Assembly (NCBI RefSeq): GCF_014696715.1
Contig: NZ_JACJQO010000005.1
Span: forward strand, 1,250,352 to 1,297,280
Source of the DNA: Pseudanabaena sp. FACHB-2040
GTDB taxonomy: Bacteria > Cyanobacteriota > Cyanobacteriia > Phormidesmidales > Phormidesmidaceae
Direction: 5' to 3'
DNA length: 46,929 nucleotides
The notes under the pieces are model-generated. The model was given only the letters and a program-made list of their open reading frames with translations, was not told the DNA's origin and made no database searches. Positions 41,061-46,929 of this stretch are shown piece after piece. Made by a program: the position numbers and the translations under genes. Position 1 is the first letter of the stretch; each line of letters starts with the position of its first letter.

Positions 41061-41762
41061 GAATTACTCCTTAACCTCTCTAGCGTTCAAAATTCAGGAG
41101 AAAACGTGATTTTCAGACTCAACGGGTGCCTGGATGCCGTGCGACGGTTAGGAGCCAGCTGGCGACTTGCGACGTTGCCTGTCTCTAAATCCATGCCCAT
41201 AGCGCCGAACCCTGGGGCGAAAAGCAGCAGATGCAGGACTGGTAGGCCAGCCCTGCCGTCCGTTTGCTGATCAACGTCCAGGCATTTACTCATCTGACAT
41301 ATGGTAGGAATAGGGTTACACCAGTTTTGTATCAGAAATCACACTTTTTCACGAGTATGCCAGTCAGTCCTCCAAAAGCCTTGATATCAGAAGATTACAG
41401 GCTTCAAGGCAGGCCTTTAAAGGTTTTGCCACGCAGGCTTTACACCTGAGGTCGCCGCCGCTAAACCTCATTAAGTGCGAGAAGGGGTAATATCTTTCAG
41501 GTATTCCTACTCATTCAAGCTGACATCCTAAACTGGGGAGCGCAGCTTTTTGTTTGGGTTGGATTATTGCAAAAATTTTCGGATTGTAACAATCCACTCA
41601 TTTAAGCCGTTACCTTCAGGGACTAAGGCGGTTTGCGCCTAATCCAGCGTGATAGACTGACTCCTGGTAAACCTAGAACTACCCGCTGGGCAGGCTGACA
41701 GCCCCGGATTGTTAACGTTGACACGACCGTTAATTAGTCAGTTTTAAGAAAATCATTGCTGT
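41061..41762. other. Divergent regulatory spacer between glnA and apcF
   Basis: No gene is seen in this 700-base stretch; two short open frames have no good start. Elements noted are a GTA-N10-TAC dyad near 41304-41319 (not NtcA-like in spacing), a 15-bp palindrome GGATTGT-A-ACAATCC at 41581-41595, and a dyad plus TTGACA near 41712-41733 upstream of apcF. Both genes are highly expressed, so long leaders with regulation are likely. Confidence 0.5.
41712..41747 (+). promoter_or_regulatory. Candidate apcF promoter with overlapping dyad
   Basis: A perfect -35 hexamer TTGACA (41718-41723) is followed at 18 bases by a poor -10 (TTTTAA). It is embedded in a dyad TTAACG-N10-CGTTAA (41712-41733). The element lies 70 bases upstream of the apcF ATG. 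The dyad is well placed for an activator or repressor overlapping the -35. Confidence 0.35.
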
Positions 41763-41792
41763 TTGCTGAACGAGAGTTGGGAGACTATATCA

Positions 41793-42302
41793 ATGCGGGA
41801 TGCCGTAACGACGCTCATCAGAACCTATGACAACACAGGACGCTACCTCGATCGCAGCGCCCTAGAGTCCCTCAAGTCCTACTTTGATACAGGTCTAGAT
41901 CGGGTGAAGGCGGCTGCCGTTATCAGCGCTAACGCCGCTCAGATTGTCAGAGAAGCCGGGGCTAAGCTGTTTGAACAAGTGCCTGAGTTGATTCGGGCCG
42001 GTGGCAATGCCTACACCACTCGCCGCTACGCAGCCTGCCTGCGCGATATGGACTACTACCTGCGCTATGGCAGCTACGCCCTAGTAGCCGGAGACCAAGA
42101 CGTTTTAGACGAGCGGGTGCTCACCGGCCTGCGGGAGACCTACAACTCCCTCGGTGTACCCATCGGCCCTACCGTCATGGGTATCCAGATCATGAAGGAG
42201 ATTGTGAAGGCCAAAGTCGAGGAGGCTGGTGTGGCCAATGCGGCCTTTGTAGAGCAGCCTTTTGACTACATGACCCGCGAACTGTCTGAGAAAAACGTGT
42301 AA
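41793..42302 (+). CDS. apcF: Allophycocyanin beta-18 subunit
   Basis: The 169-residue phycobiliprotein is the beta-18 subunit of the phycobilisome core, which lies near the membrane linker and passes energy to the photosystems. The start MRDAVTTLIRTYDNTGRYLD, the chromophore Cys82 in AACLRDMDYYLRYG, and the methylatable Asn72 in GGNAYTTRR are typical. The end MTRELSEKNV is typical of ApcF rather than ApcB. I start at the ATG at 41793; an upstream TTG would add ten residues not seen in the family. It is monocistronic, with a hairpin behind it. Confidence 0.97.
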   Translation: MRDAVTTLIRTYDNTGRYLDRSALESLKSYFDTGLDRVKAAAVISANAAQIVREAGAKLFEQVPELIRAGGNAYTTRRYAACLRDMDYYLRYGSYALVAGDQDVLDERVLTGLRETYNSLGVPIGPTVMGIQIMKEIVKAKVEEAGVANAAFVEQPFDYMTRELSEKNV

Positions 42303-42342
42303 AACCCGACGAACCACAGCTTTCTGCGGTGAAGGTAGCCAG

Positions 42343-42364
42343 TGGGGCATCTGAGGATGCCCCA
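42343..42364 (+). terminator. Terminator hairpin after apcF
   Basis: TGGGGCATC pairs exactly with GATGCCCCA around the loop TGAG. It lies 40 bases beyond the apcF stop and ends 31 bases before the next start. Only a short T stretch follows. Confidence 0.7.
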
Positions 42365-42395
42365 TTTGCGTATCTAGGCATATTTAGGACGGCCA

Positions 42396-43676
42396 ATGAA
42401 CATAGATTTGGCACTGGGAATTGACTTCGGTACGTCTGGAGCCCGGGCTGCTGTGCTAGACAGCGATTATCAGGTGGTTGAGGAGGTTCGCTGCGCCTAT
42501 CCCTCTACCCAAGCTGATGAGCTGGCTGAGGGCTGGAGAAAAACGCTATTTGCCCTACTGAACCAGCTCTCCCTTGAGTGGCGACGGCGGGTGGGTGCGA
42601 TCGCAATTGATGCCACCTCTTCCACAGTCCTGCTGTGCGATACCCAAGGACAGCCCCTAACCGCGCCCCTACTCTACAACGATGCGCGGGGACGCTCCCT
42701 CGTACCTCAGGTGGCCCAGGTAGCTCCATCCGGCCACACCGTTTGCAGCAGCACCTCCAGCCTGGTAAAACTGCTCTGGTGGCAGCAAACCCTGCCCCCT
42801 GAAGTCTGGTCGCAAGCCCGCTTTTTGCTGCACCAGGCTGATTGGCTAGGCTTTTTGCTTCATGGGCAGTTGGGCCTGAGCGACTATCACAACGCCCTCA
42901 AGCTGGGCTACGACGTGGGCAGCTTGCGCTACCCTGACTGGTTATTGAACTTGGAATTCAGCCATCTGCTGCCAGAGGTAAGGGAGCCGGGAGATGCGAT
43001 CGCACCCCTATCCCCCGACATTGCTGCCCACTATGGCTTTCCAAGCCAATGCCAGGTCTGTGCTGGGACTACCGACAGCATCGCCGCCTTTCTCGCCAGC
43101 GGGGCCAGCCAGCCCGGCGATGCCGCCACCTCGCTGGGGTCTACCCTGGTGCTAAAGCTGCTCAGCACCACCCGCGTTGATGACAGCCACTACGGCGTTT
43201 ACAGCCACCGGCTAGGCGATCTGTGGCTGGTAGGAGGCGCTTCAAATACGGGGGGAGCAGTGCTGCGCCAGTTCTTCTCAGGTGAAGAATTGACCCAGCT
43301 CAGCACCCAGATTGACCCTGACCGAGCCAGCTCTTTGGACTACTACCCACTGCTCCAGCCCGGTGAACGGTTCCCTGTTAACGATCCAGATCTGCCCCCT
43401 CGACTAACCCCATCGGCAGACTCTCCTGTGGCGTTTTTACACGGTTTGCTGGAGAGCATGGCCCGAATTGAACACCAGGGCTACCGCCTATTAGAAGATC
43501 TAGGGGCCAGCCCTGTGCAGCAGGTCTATACAGCCGGAGGCGGGGCCCAAAACCCTACTTGGACCGCTATTCGGCAGCGCCTTCTACAGCGGCCTGTCAG
43601 CACAGCTCGCTACCCAGAAGCAGCGATTGGATCAGCCCATCTAGCTCTACAAAAGCTCAGAGGAACTACCTCATAA
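42396..43676 (+). CDS. FGGY-family sugar kinase (SePSK / D-ribulose kinase-like)
   Basis: The 426-residue protein has the ATPase-like fold of FGGY kinases. The phosphate loop is GIDFGTSGARAAV (Asp10, Thr13), and the catalytic Asp227 lies in CAGTTDSIAAFLASG. The end has GGGAQNPTWTAIRQ and IGSAHLALQKLR. Its size, and the correspondence of Asp10, Thr13 and Asp227 with Asp8, Thr11 and Asp221 of the Synechococcus protein SePSK, suggest the same group, which phosphorylates D-ribulose. It is shorter than bacterial xylulokinases. It follows apcF by 95 bases, with a terminator hairpin in between, so it is probably under its own promoter. Confidence 0.9.
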   Translation: MNIDLALGIDFGTSGARAAVLDSDYQVVEEVRCAYPSTQADELAEGWRKTLFALLNQLSLEWRRRVGAIAIDATSSTVLLCDTQGQPLTAPLLYNDARGRSLVPQVAQVAPSGHTVCSSTSSLVKLLWWQQTLPPEVWSQARFLLHQADWLGFLLHGQLGLSDYHNALKLGYDVGSLRYPDWLLNLEFSHLLPEVREPGDAIAPLSPDIAAHYGFPSQCQVCAGTTDSIAAFLASGASQPGDAATSLGSTLVLKLLSTTRVDDSHYGVYSHRLGDLWLVGGASNTGGAVLRQFFSGEELTQLSTQIDPDRASSLDYYPLLQPGERFPVNDPDLPPRLTPSADSPVAFLHGLLESMARIEHQGYRLLEDLGASPVQQVYTAGGGAQNPTWTAIRQRLLQRPVSTARYPEAAIGSAHLALQKLRGTTS

Positions 43677-43698
43677 AACTCACCCCTAAAAATAAAAA

Positions 43699-43727
43699 AT
43701 TCCGCCCGGTTTAAACCGTGGCGGAAT
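43699..43727 (-). terminator. Terminator of petG (may also serve the kinase gene)
   Basis: ATTCCGCC-CGGTTT pairs with AAACCG-T-GGCGGAAT with one bulged base. In the leftward direction the stem is followed by a long T-rich tract (TTTTTTATTTTT). It lies 25 bases after the petG stop. Confidence 0.88.
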
Positions 43728-43751
43728 AGTGCCTTAAAGCTTAAGCCTGGT

Positions 43752-43865
43752 CTAAAGGCCGAGCTGATCGCCCCGGCGATACTGCTGATAGGCCGCCACA
43801 AACAGGCCCAACAGAGTGATGGGAATCAGACCTAGCACAATTCCAGACAGTAAGGGTTCTACCAC
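43752..43865 (-). CDS. petG: Cytochrome b6f complex subunit PetG
   Basis: This 37-residue single-helix subunit of the thylakoid cytochrome b6f complex is shorter than most gene callers expect. The sequence [18 protein letters not shown], then [17 protein letters not shown], is the canonical PetG sequence almost without change. The start codon is GTG at 43865, with TAGAGGAG eight bases upstream, and the following Val-Glu-Pro matches family N-termini. The gene is opposite to the kinase gene and cytM, and is followed by a good terminator. Confidence 0.97.
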   Translation of the reverse strand: MVEPLLSGIVLGLIPITLLGLFVAAYQQYRRGDQLGL

Positions 43866-44098
43866 GCCAGTTCTCCTCTAAATTGCTTTAGCAACAGTTA
43901 GCATCTGGTTCAGCTGCTTCTCAGTTTTAGTGTAAAGGGAAATGCCCTCCTTTCGGGAGCCTATTTAAGGCTTTAAGCCAGTGACAGCAGAAATCCTGGG
44001 CCGCCCCTTAACTGAGAATCCTTAAGATTCTGTAGCAATCCCCCTGGGTATTCTTTAAAATGCGTAATCATAACGAAACGTAACTCAACGGCTCAGGC

Positions 44099-44488
44099 TT
44101 GACACAGGAGACCTTCGAAGAACAGCCTTCAGAACTCACAGTGCTGCTGCAAAAAGTGGCCCGGGTGCTGGTTGTGCTATTTGCAGCTGTGCTGACGGCA
44201 ATTCTTTTGAGCCGTTATCTAGAGGCAGCAGACCCCTATATTCATCAGGTTTTGGCGCTTGAGGGAAGCCACAATCGAGGTGAGGCTATTTTTAGAATGA
44301 ATTGTGCTGTTTGCCACGGTCTTGAAGCAAGTGGGGAAGTTGGCCCCGACCTTCGAGGCGTTTCAGACCACAAAACCAAAGTCAACCTAATCAAGCAGGT
44401 CACGAGTGGCAAAACGCCTCCCATGCCCCAGTTCCAGCCCAATCCTCAAGATATGGCCGATCTGCTGGAGTATTTGGAAGGACTTTAA
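44099..44488 (+). CDS. cytM: Cytochrome cM, membrane-anchored class I c-type cytochrome
   Basis: The 129-residue protein has an N-terminal anchor (about 15-37, hydrophobic), then a c-type domain with the heme-binding CAVCH (Cys69, Cys72, His73), VGPDL and the axial Met109 in PPMPQF. The NCAVCHGLEASGEVGPDL pattern with the uncleaved anchor fits CytM, a low-potential cytochrome linked to stress conditions and respiration. The start is TTG at 44099; the frame is closed six codons upstream by TAA and no ATG precedes the anchor. The gene converges with the peptidase gene with 36 bases between. Confidence 0.9.
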   Translation: MTQETFEEQPSELTVLLQKVARVLVVLFAAVLTAILLSRYLEAADPYIHQVLALEGSHNRGEAIFRMNCAVCHGLEASGEVGPDLRGVSDHKTKVNLIKQVTSGKTPPMPQFQPNPQDMADLLEYLEGL

Positions 44489-44524
44489 CTTGCCCCACCA
44501 ATTCTAAGTTTGATTTCGGGTCTC

Positions 44525-45820
44525 TTATTTCCAGGTTCCGGCTTCACAGGTCAGCAGCTTATCTAGAGTTGTCACATCTCCTAGAAGCCGGTTTGTGGCC
44601 GTTACATCCACCTCTACCTGCCGAATCTGCGCCTCTACAGCCACGTTCACTAGCTCCATCCGCAGGCGCTCAGCATAAGCTTGCCGAATATCATCACTGC
44701 CGCTGATTCGCTGGCCCAATTGGTTTTGGCTGAAGGACTGGCTCAAGGCAAACCCTAATTCCTGCGCTAACGATTCAACCACAAACCGCTGCTCTGGGCG
44801 GGCGGTCTGTAGACTGTCAGCCAACGGGCGGGAGATCGCCTGCTGCACAAGCGCCTCAGAAGCCTGCCGCTGTAACCAAGCTTCTGACGTAGAAATCGGC
44901 AGATCCGGCGTGACGGCATCGACTTTAGAGAAGGCATGGGCTTCGGCAAAGGACACTTGGCCGTTTTGGTCGTAGTCGGCAGAGGGAACCGGGTCGCCAA
45001 TGCGATCGCGCCCGCTCAAGCCCGCAAAAAAGCTGGAGCTGTAGTCTTCATAGTCAGACTCATTCACCAGCGGCGTGCAGCCTACCGAAGGGCGAGTTTT
45101 AACCGTGGCAAAGAACCCACAGCGGGTCTGCAGCGCCACCGGACGATCTGAATCACCATTCTCATAAATCAAGTTGGCAAAAGATCCGGCATAGCACTGG
45201 GCCATCATCGTGACAAAGGGCTGGTCTGCTGGCAACGTATCTAGCTTCTGGGCCAGTTCTTGAACCGATAAAAAGTCTTCACCCCAGAGAATCATGGCAT
45301 TGTTGTCTGGGTTTTCTCGGTTCAACGCACCATGCCCTGTGAAATAGAAAAAGGTTGGGCAGGCTTGTGATCTCAAATCCTCAAACCAACCCATGACGTT
45401 ATCCCAGGTAGCTGCCCCCAGCAAATGGGGAACTTCCGGCACCTTAAACTGCTCTCGCCCTAAAAAATCTAGGTAGCGAACTGTAGCCTGCCTATCATCA
45501 CCATTGGCAAAGTAAACGCTAGCAGCTGCCGGATCAATGCCCAACTGGGTCAACGTCCGCTGGAAGTAGTGAACATTTTTTTCGAGCGCGATTTCGTTGT
45601 ATGCCGGAGCACCACCCCCAGCCACCACCAAAAACCGAGTCTCTGGAGAAGCGGCAAAAACACCTGCAGGCTCAATGGCTAGGTGACCCTCGCGAGCCTC
45701 ATCGGGTAATCCCGCAGCATCAAGCCAATGGCTCGCCACAAAGCCGCAGCCCGCAATAGTTCCTAATGCTGCGACAAAAACTTTCCAGCTAACCCTTAGC
45801 AGCATCCTAACCTCACTCAC
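44525..45820 (-). CDS. Predicted lipoprotein, caspase/legumain-fold cysteine peptidase with EF-hand loop
   Basis: The 431-residue protein starts with a signal segment ending in the lipobox TIAGC (Cys25), with an alternative start at Met6. The next part, about 60-240, has the clan CD layout: FFYFTGHGAL with His163 and TMMAQCYAGSF with Cys209, the expected catalytic pair of caspase-like and C13-like peptidases. At 282-293 the sequence DYDQNGQVSFAE is a perfect EF-hand calcium loop. The C-terminal 110 residues are helical and charged. The fold resembles cyanobacterial orthocaspases, but membrane anchoring and the EF-hand are unusual. Substrate is unknown. Confidence 0.8.
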   Translation of the reverse strand: MSEVRMLLRVSWKVFVAALGTIAGCGFVASHWLDAAGLPDEAREGHLAIEPAGVFAASPETRFLVVAGGGAPAYNEIALEKNVHYFQRTLTQLGIDPAAASVYFANGDDRQATVRYLDFLGREQFKVPEVPHLLGAATWDNVMGWFEDLRSQACPTFFYFTGHGALNRENPDNNAMILWGEDFLSVQELAQKLDTLPADQPFVTMMAQCYAGSFANLIYENGDSDRPVALQTRCGFFATVKTRPSVGCTPLVNESDYEDYSSSFFAGLSGRDRIGDPVPSADYDQNGQVSFAEAHAFSKVDAVTPDLPISTSEAWLQRQASEALVQQAISRPLADSLQTARPEQRFVVESLAQELGFALSQSFSQNQLGQRISGSDDIRQAYAERLRMELVNVAVEAQIRQVEVDVTATNRLLGDVTTLDKLLTCEAGTWK

Positions 45821-46029
45821 TCAAGGGTTCTCTTACCCGGCCTCACCCAGCACATCATTCGCCAAGCTCCAGATCAAGGTTTATTACTGAGAGCTTCGGT
45901 CGCTGCACGTTCGGCGGCGCTCTCAGTTTTGGCGCTTCCCTCTAGCGCTCTCATTTTTAGTGTAGCAAGGGGGGCATATCCAACCGGGCAGCCTCTCATC
46001 TGTGCCCTCAAGCCCAAGTGTCAGAGGTT

Positions 46030-46048
46030 GTTACAGGTTTGTTACAGG
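46030..46048 (+). repeat. Tandem GTTACAGG repeat upstream of psbA
   Basis: GTTACAGG occurs at 46030-46037 and 46041-46048, with TTT in between (11-base period). It is close to the HLR1 repeat, which has a 10-base period and A/T at positions 7 and 8, but departs from both. It lies about 210 bases upstream of the -35 element. Confidence 0.5.
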
Positions 46049-46257
46049 CTCTGGGAAAAATATCTCAGGCCGTAAATCTTTCTCTAGAGGCTAGAAATAA
46101 TCATTAATCTCCTTGGAAGAGGGAAAATCTGCCAAATCAGCTATACCGGCTGTCCCAATCGCTAAAAAATGCTCACAGTCTCGGCTTTAAGCCCTAGCCT
46201 CACCCTGGGCCAAACTAACCGATTATGAGAAAGGTAACTCTTTTCAGCAGGTTGGGC

Positions 46258-46287
46258 TTTACAAAACTCCATGCTTTGCTTTAATAT
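46258..46287 (+). promoter_or_regulatory. psbA: psbA promoter (-35 TTTACA, -10 TAATAT)
   Basis: TTTACA (46258-46263) and TAATAT (46282-46287) are separated by 18 bases, a near-consensus sigma-70 promoter. Transcription would start near 46294, leaving a leader of about 64 bases, similar to other psbA genes. TTTACAAA also equals one HLR1 half-site. The ribosome site is probably AAGGA about ten bases before the ATG. Confidence 0.7.
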
Positions 46288-46357
46288 TCAGTTACGCGGA
46301 AGCACATAAGTTCATCCGCTTACCTTGAAACTAATAAATACCAAGGAATTATCCATC

Positions 46358-46929
46358 ATGACGACTACTCTACAGCGGCGCGAAAGCGCCAACCTGTGGG
46401 AGCAGTTCTGCCAGTGGGTGACCAGCACCGACAACCGCCTCTACATTGGCTGGTTCGGCGTACTGATGATCCCCACTCTGCTAGCTGCAACCGCTTGCTT
46501 CGTAATCGCCTTCATCGCCGCTCCTCCTGTTGACATCGACGGTATCCGTGAGCCCGTTGCGGGTTCTCTGATGTACGGCAACAACATCATCTCTGGTGCT
46601 GTTGTGCCTTCTTCTAACGCCATCGGCCTGCACTTCTACCCCATCTGGGAAGCAGCTTCTGTCGATGAGTGGCTCTACAACGGTGGCCCTTACCAACTGG
46701 TCATCTTCCACTTCCTGATCGGTGTATTCGCATACATGGGTCGTGAATGGGAACTGAGCTACCGCCTCGGCATGCGCCCTTGGATCTGCGTTGCTTACTC
46801 TGCTCCTGTAGCAGCAGCTTCTGCAGTCTTCCTGATCTATCCTCTGGGTCAAGGCTCCTTCTCTGACGGCATGCCTCTGGGCATCTCGGGCACCTTCAAC
46901 TTCATGCTGGTGTTCCAGGCTGAGCACAA
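46358..46929 (+). CDS. psbA: Photosystem II D1 protein, high-light (Glu130) form, partial
   Basis: The window ends after 190 of about 360 codons. The visible part is a standard D1: the opening [20 protein letters not shown], three membrane helices, TyrZ at 161, Asp170 (manganese ligand) and His190 as the last complete residue. Codon 130 (46745-46747) is GAA, so residue 130 is glutamate, the form made under high light in cyanobacteria with several psbA copies; the low-light form has glutamine. D1 carries most of the cofactors of water oxidation. The promoter and leader are well defined. Confidence 0.98.
   Translation, partial: MTTTLQRRESANLWEQFCQWVTSTDNRLYIGWFGVLMIPTLLAATACFVIAFIAAPPVDIDGIREPVAGSLMYGNNIISGAVVPSSNAIGLHFYPIWEAASVDEWLYNGGPYQLVIFHFLIGVFAYMGREWELSYRLGMRPWICVAYSAPVAAASAVFLIYPLGQGSFSDGMPLGISGTFNFMLVFQAEH

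Larger units (their letters stand above)
45821..46357. other. Spacer between the peptidase gene and psbA
   Basis: The two genes are divergent. The stretch holds the psbA promoter (46258-46287), a 9-bp inverted repeat (45886-45894 with 45919-45927, followed by TTTT on the plus strand), and two copies of GTTACAGG at 46030-46048. No open frame has a believable start. The peptidase promoter must be near 45840-45900. Confidence 0.5.

Noticed and set aside
41087-41293. 68-codon open frame upstream of glnA
   Set aside because: It lies in the glnA leader region, has no ribosome-binding site and no recognisable protein features.
41304-41319. GTA...TAC dyad in the glnA/apcF spacer as an NtcA site for glnA
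   Set aside because: The gap between GTA and TAC is 10 bases, not the 8 required by the NtcA consensus, and no suitable -10 element is seen at the usual distance.
1-46929. CRISPR arrays, insertion sequences, tRNA or rRNA genes
   Set aside because: None seen: no spaced direct repeats of the right size, no transposase motifs, and no cloverleaf or ribosomal RNA sequence recognised on either strand. Short tRNAs could be missed by eye.

Overview
The window is chromosomal DNA from a cyanobacterium. It carries genes for photosystem I (psaK), photosystem II (psbA, cut by the right edge), cytochrome b6f (petG), the phycobilisome core (apcF), cytochrome cM and a high-light-inducible protein. About 30 copies of the HIP1 palindrome GCGATCGC, counted by eye, are scattered through genes and spacers. 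The fairly GC-rich coding style and the split olefin synthase suggest a Leptolyngbya/Nodosilinea/Phormidium-like lineage, but that placement is inference. I saw no rRNA, tRNA, CRISPR array, insertion sequence, prophage or plasmid origin.

Layout. 1-1775 (minus) is the front of a Pil/Pix-type chemotaxis operon: a PATAN response regulator, a CheY-like regulator, and the first 23 codons of the next gene. 2354-6534 holds a small membrane protein, clpP, a proline-rich protein, a TerC transporter-like protein, and a group 2 sigma factor behind a 46-residue small ORF and an HLR1-like site. 7264-15324 is mostly metabolism: a transketolase/phosphoketolase-family enzyme, wrbA, a hexapeptide acetyltransferase, an unknown four-Cys protein, a Hlip, alanine dehydrogenase, a membrane protein coupled to a GNAT, and a small HNH protein. 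15497-20791 (minus) is a five-gene nucleotide-sugar operon (rfbF, rfbC, SAF oxidoreductase, SDR, ugd) ending in a strong terminator.

21239-30922 (minus) is the most distinctive region: an olefin synthase (Ols) pathway for terminal alkenes. Here it is split into a loading protein (FAAL-ACP) and an extension/termination protein (KS-AT-KR-ACP-ST-TE), followed by a third gene of unknown function that overlaps by ATGA. A bidirectional-looking terminator closes this operon. accA, for the enzyme that makes the malonyl-CoA extender, is divergently transcribed next to it.

31553-38206 continues with accA, an SDR-folE pair, trpF, psaK, a rhomboid-independent site-2 protease with CBS domains, a lipoate ligase family protein and a YbjN-like protein. 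38406-46929 holds a methyltransferase, glnA, apcF, a SePSK-like sugar kinase, petG, cytM, a predicted lipoprotein caspase-fold peptidase with an EF-hand loop, and psbA encoding the Glu130 (high-light) form of D1.

Several genes seem to belong to light and redox acclimation (sigma factor with HLR1-like element, Hlip, high-light D1, psaK, cytM). Many spacers hold perfect hairpins that serve as terminators or belong to repetitive palindrome families. All calls come from reading the sequence; no database or folding program was run.
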